The notes beneath the pieces are model-generated. The model saw only the letters and a list, made by a program, of their open reading frames with translations. It did not search any database and was not told where the DNA came from. Positions 43,885-52,955 of a stretch of DNA of 64,000 nt are shown piece by piece. Origin of the DNA: a virus; the IMG/VR virus record IMGVR_UViG_3300025418_001265, positions 1 through 64,000 of that record. The stretch is one strand, 5' to 3'. Positions within the stretch are counted from its first letter, which is position 1; every line of letters starts with the position of its first letter. The position numbers were made by a program, and so were the translations under genes.

Positions 43885-44955
43885 TTACATTGATGTGCCT
43901 GGAAGTCCACCTAATAAAGAACAACTACCTGTACCGCAACCGCCAGAAGAAGCACCTCCGTGTCCTTTAGGTTGAGTAGTGGAACCCATTGATACACAAG
44001 AATCTGTTGTATAATATGTTTTAGTAGAGTTATTAGTTTGTGCACCACCGTTATAAGAACCTAACGTATAGCCCCAGTCTTGTCCTATTTCACAGTTTTC
44101 TTCCCCGCAAGATTCTGGACGGCTGAATGAGGAGATTTGAGATCTTGTTGTATCGTTAAATTTGTAATATGTTGAACTACCATTATACGTACCTGAAGAG
44201 TTATACCCGTAACCTACTTTACTTGATAGACCTTTCGGTTGTCCGTCAGTACTAGAAGCAAAAGACCAGGTACCAGTAGTCCAGGTTTCATTTGAAAAGT
44301 TTAAAGAAGCTGATGAACTGTTTGCTCCAACTGTACCGTAAAACTGACCGAAGAACCCGCTAAGACCGCCTGCAGTACCACCAGAACAACTTGATCCGCC
44401 AACATTACCGGAGTTAAGAGTTGTATCTGATACGGTATTAAGTTTATCAGTGCTAGAGTTACCACCACCGGTAATATATATGTAGGTTAATGTAGGGCTC
44501 ATAAGCGTTTTACAATCTGTCCTGCTTACAGTCATATTTGCATTACCTGTATATCCTATTAACGACTCTGTAGTCATATTCATTCTAGAAACAGTAGTTG
44601 AACTACCTTGAAATGAACCGCTATCGTTAAACACATAAGAATGATAATCACTAAACCCACAATCCATATAGTTTGCAACGTTATCCATCATATCACCGAG
44701 ATTGGTGGTAACGTCAGTACTATGTACAGTCCTGTTAGTGTTTCTCCAAAGTGAACTATTTTGATATCCACAGTGCATATACCCACGAGTGTAAAGTGTA
44801 CGGTATAAAAAGCTGGTAAACCAGGCTGATATAGCATTGGTAAACGTGTTTGGAGTCATTACCCATTCGTAGCCATCAAAAACATAAAGATAGCCATTGG
44901 CAAACCCTTCGTATATTGTACCTGCTGGATGTGTTGATGGAAAACTTAAAGGCAT
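43885..44955 (-). CDS. Virion surface protein, paralogue A
   Basis: 356 residues, Ser/Thr/Gly/Asn-rich, with repeated Tyr-Gly and short beta strands. It is a clear paralogue of the adjacent 44968-46029; blocks YRTLYTRGYMHCGYQ, RNTNRTVHSTDVTTNLGDMM, GQPKGLSSKVGYGYN and FSRPESCGEEN are nearly the same in both. The strands and conserved Cys-Gly pieces suggest a propeller-like or jelly-roll surface domain, with conserved cysteines. Function is unknown. The C-terminus is SGGCGTGSCSLLGGLPG. A late-type AATAAATA box sits five bases before the ATG. Confidence 0.65.
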   Translation of the reverse strand: MPLSFPSTHPAGTIYEGFANGYLYVFDGYEWVMTPNTFTNAISAWFTSFLYRTLYTRGYMHCGYQNSSLWRNTNRTVHSTDVTTNLGDMMDNVANYMDCGFSDYHSYVFNDSGSFQGSSTTVSRMNMTTESLIGYTGNANMTVSRTDCKTLMSPTLTYIYITGGGNSSTDKLNTVSDTTLNSGNVGGSSCSGGTAGGLSGFFGQFYGTVGANSSSASLNFSNETWTTGTWSFASSTDGQPKGLSSKVGYGYNSSGTYNGSSTYYKFNDTTRSQISSFSRPESCGEENCEIGQDWGYTLGSYNGGAQTNNSTKTYYTTDSCVSMGSTTQPKGHGGASSGGCGTGSCSLLGGLPGTSM

Positions 44956-44960
44956 AAAAA

Positions 44961-44968
44961 TATTTATT
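44961..44968 (-). promoter_or_regulatory. Late-promoter-like box AATAAATA, leaderless spacing
   Basis: Five bases from the ATG at 44955, overlapping the stop codon of the upstream gene. Confidence 0.45.
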
Positions 44969-46029
44969 TAACCACCTAATGAACCACCTAATAAAGTTAC
45001 ACTACCAGAACCGCAACTACCGGATGACATTCCACCGTGGCCTTTAGGTTGAGTAGTGGAACCCATACCTGAACAGGTATCTGTGGTGTAGTATATCTTT
45101 TGAGTGTTATTTGTTTGGTTACTACCGTTATAGGAACCAAGGGCATATCCCCAATCTTGCCCTACTTGCATATTTTCTTCTCCGCAAGATTCAGGACGAC
45201 TAAAACTTGATACTGAAGTACCGTTAGTATCGTTAAACTTATATAATGTTGACGAACCAGCATATGAACCGGTTGAGTTGTATCCAAATCCCCATTTACT
45301 AGATAAACCTTTCGGTTGACCGTCTGTATCTAAACTGTAGTTGATGACTGTTATATAAGTTTCAGTACTCCAAGCAAAACAACTAGTGCCAGAGTTATTA
45401 CTACTAACCCAGCCATAGTACTGACCCCAAAAACCGCTAAGACCACCTGCTGTTTGACCTGAGTTACCACCGCTAATAAGACTTAATGACAACATTGTAT
45501 CTGTAATAGTGCAAAATTTATCTGTATTAGAAGAGTTACCACCAGTAATATATATTGAAGTGAGTCCTGCGTTCATTAACGCTTTACAGTTTGCACGAGA
45601 CTGTTTTAAATCTCTATTACTATTATGAGTTCTTAAAGATTCAGTCGTCATACTCATTGATGACGTGTAAGAAGAAGTACCATTAACTGCACCAGAGTCA
45701 TTAAACACATACGTGTTATAATCACTAAACCCACCGTCAATGTATGATGCACCATTATCCATCATATCACCTAAGTTAGTGGTTGTATCGGTTAAATGTA
45801 TAGTTCTATTAGTATTACGCCAAGGACTACCACCTTGATAACCGCAATGTACATAACCACGAGTATACACGGTACGATATAAAAATGAGTTTTCAGCTGT
45901 AAACCCAGCCATACCTAACCTACCTGTTGTATTCCAGGTATAACCGTCATAAGTGTACACCCACCCTATAGGAGAAATGTACCTTTGTGCACTTGAAGGT
46001 GAAGTTGGAAAACTTAGCTGGTTTGCCAT
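44968..46029 (-). CDS. Virion surface protein, paralogue B
   Basis: 353 residues, tandem duplicate of 43885-44955 with most sequence blocks shared (YRTVYTRGYVHCGYQ, GLSGFWGQYYG, GQPKGLSSKWGFGYN, SRPESCGEENMQVGQDWGY). The variable parts are the middle beta segments. Two diverged copies in tandem are typical of receptor-binding proteins under selection; this is inference. It follows the collagen-like gene 46033-47214 by three bases. Confidence 0.65.
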   Translation of the reverse strand: MANQLSFPTSPSSAQRYISPIGWVYTYDGYTWNTTGRLGMAGFTAENSFLYRTVYTRGYVHCGYQGGSPWRNTNRTIHLTDTTTNLGDMMDNGASYIDGGFSDYNTYVFNDSGAVNGTSSYTSSMSMTTESLRTHNSNRDLKQSRANCKALMNAGLTSIYITGGNSSNTDKFCTITDTMLSLSLISGGNSGQTAGGLSGFWGQYYGWVSSNNSGTSCFAWSTETYITVINYSLDTDGQPKGLSSKWGFGYNSTGSYAGSSTLYKFNDTNGTSVSSFSRPESCGEENMQVGQDWGYALGSYNGSNQTNNTQKIYYTTDTCSGMGSTTQPKGHGGMSSGSCGSGSVTLLGGSLGG

Positions 46030-46032
46030 ACT

Positions 46033-47214
46033 TTAGGCCTTTGCTTTAATGAGTGCTTTAAGTTCCTCTATCTGAGCTTGCTGTTCTTTTATGGCCTCAA
46101 CAAGTAAAGGAATCATTCTTTCATATTGTATAGTTATATAGTTTTCACCGCTCTTAGAATATGTTGAACCATCTTCATTGGTTACAGTATCGAACGGTGC
46201 TAACTTAATAACTTCAGGTAAAACTACCTGTACTTCCTGAGCTATTAAACCTACTTCAGGAGTTTCAGATGAATAACCGTAACGTTGAGCAGTTTCATTA
46301 GCAGTGTAGTTCACACCATTAAGTAATAAAACTTTTGACAACGCATTTAAAATATTGCCTTTAATATCTTTAAGTCGTTTATCAGAATAATTAGCAGTAA
46401 TACTACTAGTAGCTGTAATAGCACCTGTTACGTTTAACGCTCCAGATATACCAACGTTACCAGTTATGTTACCACCAGAAGTTTTAAATATAGTAGAAGG
46501 ATCAACATATGGCACTGCAACTACCCAAGAACTAGAAGACGATATCCAAATGTTTAAGGCACCAGTATCTGTGTTCCACCAAAGATTACCATTACCCGCG
46601 GCTGTAGGTACACCACTTACTGAACCACTTTGTACATACACAGTAGTGTTAGCGCCAAGCTGGCCTGAAAAACCAGAAGTACCGGTTGCGCCTTGAGCGC
46701 CTGATCCTGTAGCACCTTGTGCGCCAGTGGAACCTGTAGCACCTTGTGCGCCATTTGAACCGTTTGTTCCAGCAGCGCCTTGAGCGCCGGTTTGACCGTT
46801 TTGGCCAGCTGAACCTTGCGCGCCTTGAGCACCAGTAACACCCTGTGCTCCGTTTGAACCAGCTGCTCCTTGAGCGCCAGCTGCACCCTGAGCACCATTA
46901 GATCCAGCTGCACCCTGAGCACCATTAGATCCAGCTGCACCCTGAGCACCGGTTGCACCTTGAGCACCGTTTATGCCTGAATATCCTGAAGCTCCTTGCG
47001 CACCATTAGATCCAACAATACCGTTAGTGCCTTGAGCACCGGTTGCACCTTGTGCACCGTTTATACCTGAATACCCTGAAGTTCCTTGTGCGCCAGTAGC
47101 GCCCTGTGCACCTAGAGTGCCGTTTGTACCTTGAGCTCCCTGAGCTCCTTGTGCACCTAGAGCCCCAGAAAATCCTGAAGCTCCTTGCATACTATATGTA
47201 AACGGTGTTGCCAT
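46033..47214 (-). CDS. Collagen-like fibre with S74 chaperone
   Basis: 393 residues. Gly-X-Y triplets ([23 protein letters not shown]) cover about residues 12-190, in blocks of 9 or 12 residues. Then comes a short beta domain (VYVQSGSVSGVPTAAG), and the S74 chaperone NYSDKRLKDIKG (Ser and Lys five apart), VGLIAQEVQVVLPEVI, IQYERMIPLLVEAIKEQQ. The C-terminus is a coiled coil (IEELKALIKAKA). TGTAAATA lies six bases before the ATG. Confidence 0.9.
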   Translation of the reverse strand: MATPFTYSMQGASGFSGALGAQGAQGAQGTNGTLGAQGATGAQGTSGYSGINGAQGATGAQGTNGIVGSNGAQGASGYSGINGAQGATGAQGAAGSNGAQGAAGSNGAQGAAGAQGAAGSNGAQGVTGAQGAQGSAGQNGQTGAQGAAGTNGSNGAQGATGSTGAQGATGSGAQGATGTSGFSGQLGANTTVYVQSGSVSGVPTAAGNGNLWWNTDTGALNIWISSSSSWVVAVPYVDPSTIFKTSGGNITGNVGISGALNVTGAITATSSITANYSDKRLKDIKGNILNALSKVLLLNGVNYTANETAQRYGYSSETPEVGLIAQEVQVVLPEVIKLAPFDTVTNEDGSTYSKSGENYITIQYERMIPLLVEAIKEQQAQIEELKALIKAKA

Positions 47215-47220
47215 TATTAA

Positions 47221-47228
47221 TATTTACA
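47221..47228 (-). promoter_or_regulatory. Late promoter box TGTAAATA, leaderless spacing
   Basis: Six bases from the ATG at 47214, minus strand. Confidence 0.55.
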
Positions 47229-47246
47229 ATGTTTACTTAAAAACTA

Positions 47247-47525
47247 CTATGTATTAGGTGGATAAAATACATTATTAACAGGGTCGTATGTACAACCAAC
47301 TCCACCCCAAGTACCACGAAATGGTACGCCTCCATCAGGTTTACCATCAATACCGTAATGCACGCTATTAGTTGTATAATAATCTGTCTTTATCCAGTTA
47401 CCGCTTAAATTAAGAGTATTGTTTATATAAGCTTGACCGGATAAATCTGACGTAGCATATTCATCCGGTATGGATATTAATCCAGTAACTACATTGTTTA
47501 AATCTATTTGAGAGTAGTATGTCAT
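47247..47525 (-). CDS. Small tail-associated protein
   Basis: 92 residues, beginning MTYYSQIDLNNVVTGLISIP, with a C-terminal GVGCTYDPVNNVFYPPNT that recalls a small protein found beside tail-fibre genes in many phages. It may cap or join fibre parts. It is placed between a collagen-like fibre and a LamG-type fibre, seven bases from the next. Function remains unknown. Confidence 0.6.
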   Translation of the reverse strand: MTYYSQIDLNNVVTGLISIPDEYATSDLSGQAYINNTLNLSGNWIKTDYYTTNSVHYGIDGKPDGGVPFRGTWGGVGCTYDPVNNVFYPPNT

Positions 47526-47532
47526 ATTGTTA

Positions 47533-48348
47533 CTATGCTATGAACGGTACAGTGGTAGATACAGAAATATTGCCATTGGTAGTTATAGTTATATTACCAC
47601 TTCCGTCGGTAGTAGCGCTTGGATATCTACAAGCTAAAAGTGTTGTACCACTTATATTTGTTAGTTCGCTTGAAGGTGGTGTAAAATTGCTTGTATAAAG
47701 AGCATTAGTGTTACATCTCAAGTTTGATGCGTAACCGTTCAAAGCATTCGACGAAATATAATTTTGAAAACTGCAATATGTTAAGTGCTGACTAGACTGT
47801 GTTATTGTATTACCACCGCCTGTAGATCTTTTTTGAGTACAAGCATTACCATTAATATACATTGTAATAGTGCCAGATTGAGCTACAAAAGCGACGTGTG
47901 TCCAGGTGTTTAAAGATACTGTTTCGTTAGATTCCCAATAATTATCACCACCTGCGTATGAAAACATAAACATTGAACCGTTCGGGCCAATAGCTAATGT
48001 CCAAGCTGTACCCGGTCCGGTTGGGTTTAAGTCTCCTACTACTGGCCAGTAGTCACCCCAAGTTTGATAACTGGTCATATAGATAAAACATTCTGCTGTG
48101 AACGTCGCCCCGGTCGTGTAAGATACTGGAGAATTATTATACGTAAGCCAACCACCGCCAGTAGAGCTAGTGTATATAGAGTAATTACGAGCCTTATTAT
48201 GACCGGAATTCATATCAATAGCTCCAGATTGTATACCGAATAGTTTACGCACATTGGCATCATTAAAACCGATCTGAGCAGTAGAGGTAAGAGACAGTTC
48301 AGTATTAACCTGACCCATATCAATTTGTCCTGATGCTGGTAAAGACAT
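47533..48348 (-). CDS. LamG-domain tail protein
   Basis: 271 residues. The N-terminal QIDMGQVNTELSLTSTAQIG then DANVRKLFG is a short domain found at the start of many phage tail proteins. A LamG jelly-roll follows at about residues 70-225: TAECFIYM, WTLAIGPNGSMFMFSYAGG, TWTHVAFVAQSGTITMYINGN and ALNGYASNLRCNTNALY. It is likely a glycan-binding tip protein. It abuts the collagen-like gene 48350-49639 with one base between. Confidence 0.8.
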   Translation of the reverse strand: MSLPASGQIDMGQVNTELSLTSTAQIGFNDANVRKLFGIQSGAIDMNSGHNKARNYSIYTSSTGGGWLTYNNSPVSYTTGATFTAECFIYMTSYQTWGDYWPVVGDLNPTGPGTAWTLAIGPNGSMFMFSYAGGDNYWESNETVSLNTWTHVAFVAQSGTITMYINGNACTQKRSTGGGNTITQSSQHLTYCSFQNYISSNALNGYASNLRCNTNALYTSNFTPPSSELTNISGTTLLACRYPSATTDGSGNITITTNGNISVSTTVPFIA

Positions 48349-48349
48349 A

Positions 48350-49639
48350 TTACTTTAAAGCTTTAATTTCAGCTCTCAGTTCTTTAATAGCTTCGATTAA
48401 TAATGGAGCTAATCTTTCGTAACGCACTGTTAAATACTTTTCGTCAATAGGAGCAGGAGCTACTATTTCTGGTAATACTTTTTGTGTAGCTTGTGCAGAA
48501 ATACCAACTTCTTTAACTGGTTTATAACCAAGAGCTTGTGCAGTTTCATTTGCTTCATAATAGAAGCCTTCTAGTGAACAGATCTTGTCTAAAGCGTTTT
48601 CGATTTTACCTAACTTAGTCTTTAACCGGTCATCAGAGTAGTAAGCTGTAATGTTATTGGTAGCTCTGATTTCACCAGCTGTACCGGATGCCGAGGTATT
48701 AACACCTAATGAATTTACTTGAGCGTTAGAGCTTGTTGTAAATCCACCAGCTGCACCTTGCGAGCCTGCAGGTCCTGTTGAACCTTGAGCACCATTAGAA
48801 CCGGTTGCACCTTGTGAACCAGTAGCGCCTTGAGCACCAGTAGCGCCTTGAGCTCCATTAGAACCAGCAGCTCCTTGTGCACCATTAGAACCGTTAGTAC
48901 CAGCGGCGCCTTGTGCGCCTGTCGAACCTTTAGCACCCTGCGCACCAGTAGCGCCTTGAGCTCCGTTAGAACCAGCTGCACCTTGTGCACCAGTAGCACC
49001 CTGCGCACCGTTAGAACCTACTGTACCGTTTGTACCTTGCGCACCAGCTGCACCTTGCGCGCCTGTAGAGCCATTCAATCCGGAATAACCAGATGCAGCT
49101 GTAGCGCCTTGAGCACCTGTAGATCCTTTTAACCCAGAATAACCAGAATAACCAGAATTTGAACCAGCTGGTAGTATTTGAGAACCAGGATATTCAACAA
49201 TTTGAGCTGCAGTGCTACCAATAGCAATTAAAACTGGTTTAATAATAGAACCAATTGCTGAAGGAGGTATTACCGTTAATGCCCCTGCTACTGTGTCTGA
49301 AAGATAATAATTAGCCGCGTCTACTAAACCAGTAAACCCAGTTGCATAACCGTTTGCTACGTATGTAAACGTTGTACCAGTAGATGCTGTAACAACACCA
49401 AGTATATCTGAAGCAGAAGCAGCATTTGCTAATGCTAGAGCATAACCACCGGTAGTTTTGTATATAGCTTGTCCAGCACTAAAGGAATTCGAGTATGTTA
49501 CCGATACAGTGGTAGCATTAGCACCACTTGCACCGGTAGAACCATTTGCGCCTTGTGCACCCTGTGCTCCTGCAGGCCCTGTAGAACCTGAAAATCCAGA
49601 AGCACCTCTAAGCGCGTTGTATACAAATGTATTGCTCAT
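48350..49639 (-). CDS. Collagen-like fibre with S74 chaperone and shared beta module
   Basis: 429 residues. After a short triplet stretch (about 14-36) comes a module of about 115 residues with [36 protein letters not shown] and [16 protein letters not shown], also present near the C-termini of 49668-52898 and 52956-57035. A second triplet block (about 160-310) leads to the S74 chaperone [12 protein letters not shown] (Ser and Lys five apart), [34 protein letters not shown]. Behind a TATAAATA box 16 bases before the ATG. Confidence 0.9.
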   Translation of the reverse strand: MSNTFVYNALRGASGFSGSTGPAGAQGAQGANGSTGASGANATTVSVTYSNSFSAGQAIYKTTGGYALALANAASASDILGVVTASTGTTFTYVANGYATGFTGLVDAANYYLSDTVAGALTVIPPSAIGSIIKPVLIAIGSTAAQIVEYPGSQILPAGSNSGYSGYSGLKGSTGAQGATAASGYSGLNGSTGAQGAAGAQGTNGTVGSNGAQGATGAQGAAGSNGAQGATGAQGAKGSTGAQGAAGTNGSNGAQGAAGSNGAQGATGAQGATGSQGATGSNGAQGSTGPAGSQGAAGGFTTSSNAQVNSLGVNTSASGTAGEIRATNNITAYYSDDRLKTKLGKIENALDKICSLEGFYYEANETAQALGYKPVKEVGISAQATQKVLPEIVAPAPIDEKYLTVRYERLAPLLIEAIKELRAEIKALK

Positions 49640-49655
49640 ATTTCATTAGCAATAA

Positions 49656-49663
49656 TATTTATA
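49656..49663 (-). promoter_or_regulatory. Late promoter box TATAAATA
   Basis: Perfect match, 16 bases before the ATG at 49639, minus strand. Confidence 0.65.
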
Positions 49664-49667
49664 TACA

Positions 49668-52600
49668 TTATATAATAAACCAGTTATTACTTGCGCTGTA
49701 TACTAATGTTACTGCTTCGTAGTTATAATTTAATACGTAAGTGGCTTGACCGTCGATTGTAACACCTGCACCGGATAGTGTAATGTTATTTGTCTTAGCT
49801 GCACCAGATTCGTCTTTAATTGTTACGAATAAGCCTGTTGAAGGTAGAGCTGGCAAGTAAATTGTAGCAGCACCGGCAACGTTAACACCAATGTATTCAT
49901 CTGTTGATTGTACTACATAAGGTGTAGTGCTTACTACTCTTGCACCTTGTACGTTTGGATATACAATTTGAGAGTTGTCAGAGTTTAAATAACCTCTTTC
50001 ATTGACTACTACAGCTGTTGTAGATGTAATAGCTCTCATAATTGGTTTCGATACCGTACCGAAAGCACTTGGAGGTGTTGAAGTAACTGCACCAGCTACC
50101 GTAGGTGATAGGAAGTAACATTCACCTGGTGTTAAGCTTTGTAGGCCTGTAATTAAGCCCATATATATGATTTGGAACGCAGCAGCTGAAGCTGATTGAA
50201 CAACGCCTGTTGCTTCTGCGTCAGTTACGTTATCAGCTATTGCTAAGAACCAACCACTTGAACCGTTATCAAGACGTACTACTTGACCAGCGCTAAAGCT
50301 GTTTGTGTATGTAATGACCTGGCTTGAAATATTTGTTGTAGCACCAGATGTACCAGAGAAACCTGTATAACCTGAAATACCACTGAAACCGCTAATACCA
50401 GTAAAGCCTGAGTAACCAGAAATACCTGTAAAGCCGCTATAACCTGAAATACCAGTGAAACCAGAGATACCTGTATAACCTGATATACCAGTAAAGCCTG
50501 AGTAACCACTAATACCAGTGAAACCAGATATACCAGTATAACCACTAATACCAGAGAAGCCGGTGTAACCACTAATACCGCTCCAGCCTGAAATACCGCT
50601 GAAACCGCTTATACCAGTGAAACCAGAAATACCTGTATAACCCGAAATACCAGTGAAACCAGATATACCAGTATAACCACTAATACCAGAGAAGCCGCTA
50701 TAACCAGATATACCGGTAAAGCCTGAGAAACCAGTGTAACCGCTAATACCTGTAAAACCAGATATACCAGTGTAGCCTGAGTAACCACTAATACCAGTGA
50801 AACCGGATATACCAGTATAGCCAGAATAGCCTGACCAACCACTAATACCTGTGAAACCAGAAATACCACTGAAGCCACTATAACCAGATATACCAGTGAA
50901 ACCAGAAATACCGCTAAAGCCGCTATAACCCGATATACCAGTGAAACCACTTATACCTGTAAAGCCACTATAGCCTGAAATACCGCTAAAGCCGCTATAA
51001 CCCGATATACCAGTGAAACCACTAATACCGGTGTAACCACTAATACCTGTAAAGCCTGAATAACCGCTAATACCAGTATAACCACTTATACCTGTAAAGC
51101 CTGAGTAACCTGAAATACCAGTGAAACCAGAGATACCTGTATAACCTGAAATACCTGTATAACCGCTATAACCGCTAATACCGGTGAAACCGCTAATACC
51201 ACTAAAGCCGGAATAACCGCTTATACCAGTGAAACCAGAAATACCGGAATAACCAGAGGCACCGTAACCAGAATAACCAGATGTACCACTAACACCTTGA
51301 CCGATTGGAGTACGTAAAGCGGAATATACTGAACTACCGTTATATTGGAAAGCAGCAGTAAGTGTTGTTGTACTTGTTGTGTAAGCTGCAACTTGTAATA
51401 AGATACGATCTGTTGCAGAAAGCTTTGTAATCGTGCTTGTAACGTAACCTAATTTTTGAAGAGTTGAAACTGTATCTGTGACAGGGCCTGAATCAGCACT
51501 TAAAATGAATGCGCTAGTAGCGCTCGTAGCCATTGAGTAGCTGTATACGCTAATAACAAAGTTTGCAGCGCTAGCAGAAACGTTGCGATAGAAATCGAAT
51601 TCCCACAAACCGGCTGGAATTTCAACTAGGCCTGGTTCACCGATTGGTGTTAAGTACCAACCGAAAGCACTTGGACTGCCTGGACCTGCTGTAGTAGAAT
51701 TAAGAGCTAGTTGGTCGTCATTAACTGTCGTACCACCACCGCCTGGTACTAACGACATTACTTCAAATACTGTTGGGTTTTGATCACTTGTTACTTCTTG
51801 TAGGTAGTACGTTCTACCGTAAATGGATGCACCAGTAGGACCAGATACACCAGAGTAACCTGTATAACCTGAAATACCAGAGAAACCACTAATACCTGTA
51901 AAACCAGATATACCAGTAAAGCCGGAATAACCGCTAATACCAGTAAAGCCTGAGAAACCTGTATAACCCGAAATACCTGTAAAGCCGGAATAACCTGATA
52001 TACCAGTATAACCACTTATACCTGTATAACCGCTAATACCTGTAAAGCCAGAGTAACCAGAAATACCTGTGAAACCGCTTATACCGGTAAAGCCTGAATA
52101 ACCACTAATACCTGTAAAACCTGAAATACCAGTGAAGCCGGAGTAACCTGAAATACCGGTAAAACCACTGATACCAGTATAACCTGAAATACCTGTAAAG
52201 CCTGAATAACCGCTTATACCAGTAAAGCCGCTAAAGCCTGAAATACCACTAAAGCCGCTATAACCAGAAATACCTGTAAAACCAGATATACCAGTAAAAC
52301 CTGAAATACCGGTGAAACCTGAAATACCGCTAAAGCCGGAATAACCAGAAATACCACTAAAGCCGGAATAACCAGATATACCTGTAAAGCCACTAAAACC
52401 GCTTATACCGGTATAACCTGAAATACCTGACCAACCACTAATACCAGTGAAACCTGAAATACCTGTGTAACCAGAAATACCTGTGAAACCGCTATAACCT
52501 GTAAAGCCGGAATAACCACTTATACCGCTAAAACCAGAATAACCTGAAATACCAGATGTACCAGAGTAACCAGAAATACCTGTAAAGCCGCTAAAACCAC

Positions 52601-52898
52601 TGATACCTGTAAAACCTGAAATACCAGTGTAACCAGAAATACCTGTAAAGCCGGAGTAGCCAGAAATACCACTGAAGCCACTATAACCACTAATACCTGT
52701 AAAACCTGAAATACCAGTGTAACCGCTAATACCTGTATAACCACTTATACCAGAGGCACCGGTAAAGCCTGAATAGCCGGATATACCGGTTGCGCCAGAA
52801 TAACCTGATATACCGGACGCACCGGAAAACCCGACGCCGCTATAACCAGAAAAACCTGATTGACCTCTTATTGCTTGGTAGACGAAGGAATTTGCCAT
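49668..52898 (-). CDS. Fibre with long Gly-aromatic/Ile-Ser/Thr triplet repeats
   Basis: 1076 residues. Two large blocks (about 14-356 and 536-851) follow Gly-X-Y strictly, but X is almost always Tyr, Phe or Ile and Y is Ser or Thr, as in GISGYTGISGFTGISGYSG. Classic collagen Pro is almost absent. Ile triplets often alternate with aromatic triplets, giving a six-residue period. Between the blocks lies a beta domain of about 180 residues (GRTYYLQEV, PAGLWEFDFYRNVSA, SVYSYS). The C-terminal part has the NSFSAGQ module and an ending domain IDGQATYVLNYNYEAVTLVYS. There is no S74 domain. It may form a triple helix or another glycine-based fold. It is a virion fibre, behind a perfect late box. Confidence 0.85.
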   Translation of the reverse strand: MANSFVYQAIRGQSGFSGYSGVGFSGASGISGYSGATGISGYSGFTGASGISGYTGISGYTGISGFTGISGYSGFSGISGYSGFTGISGYTGISGFTGISGFSGFTGISGYSGTSGISGYSGFSGISGYSGFTGYSGFTGISGYTGISGFTGISGWSGISGYTGISGFSGFTGISGYSGFSGISGYSGFSGISGFTGISGFTGISGFTGISGYSGFSGISGFSGFTGISGYSGFTGISGYTGISGFTGISGYSGFTGISGFTGISGYSGFTGISGFTGISGYSGFTGISGYTGISGYTGISGYSGFTGISGYTGFSGFTGISGYSGFTGISGFTGISGFSGISGYTGYSGVSGPTGASIYGRTYYLQEVTSDQNPTVFEVMSLVPGGGGTTVNDDQLALNSTTAGPGSPSAFGWYLTPIGEPGLVEIPAGLWEFDFYRNVSASAANFVISVYSYSMATSATSAFILSADSGPVTDTVSTLQKLGYVTSTITKLSATDRILLQVAAYTTSTTTLTAAFQYNGSSVYSALRTPIGQGVSGTSGYSGYGASGYSGISGFTGISGYSGFSGISGFTGISGYSGYTGISGYTGISGFTGISGYSGFTGISGYTGISGYSGFTGISGYTGISGFTGISGYSGFSGISGYSGFTGISGFTGISGYSGFSGISGFTGISGYSGFSGISGFTGISGWSGYSGYTGISGFTGISGYSGYTGISGFTGISGYTGFSGFTGISGYSGFSGISGYTGISGFTGISGYTGISGFTGISGFSGISGWSGISGYTGFSGISGYTGISGFTGISGYSGFTGISGYTGISGFTGISGYSGFTGISGYSGFTGISGFSGISGYTGFSGTSGATTNISSQVITYTNSFSAGQVVRLDNGSSGWFLAIADNVTDAEATGVVQSASAAAFQIIYMGLITGLQSLTPGECYFLSPTVAGAVTSTPPSAFGTVSKPIMRAITSTTAVVVNERGYLNSDNSQIVYPNVQGARVVSTTPYVVQSTDEYIGVNVAGAATIYLPALPSTGLFVTIKDESGAAKTNNITLSGAGVTIDGQATYVLNYNYEAVTLVYSASNNWFII
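50345..51290 (-). repeat. Second Gly-[YFI]-[ST] repeat block of 49668-52898
   Basis: About 315 codons with period three and often six codons. Ser codons switch between TCN and AGY within short distance, so DNA copies are far less alike than the protein copies. Confidence 0.85.
51830..52855 (-). repeat. First Gly-[YFI]-[ST] repeat block of 49668-52898
   Basis: About 340 codons, same triplet pattern as the second block; separated from it by a beta domain. Confidence 0.85.
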
Positions 52899-52920
52899 AG
52901 TAGTATTTCTTTATTGTTAA

Positions 52921-52928
52921 TATTTATA
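52921..52928 (-). promoter_or_regulatory. Late promoter box TATAAATA
   Basis: Perfect match, 22 bases before the ATG at 52898, minus strand. Confidence 0.6.
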
Positions 52929-52955
52929 TTTCTTTACGCATTTTTGAGTGTGTTA

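Noticed and set aside
49668-52898. CRISPR array, because of many short near-repeats
   Set aside because: The period is 9 or 18 bases and in frame with Gly codons. There are no unique spacers between constant repeats.
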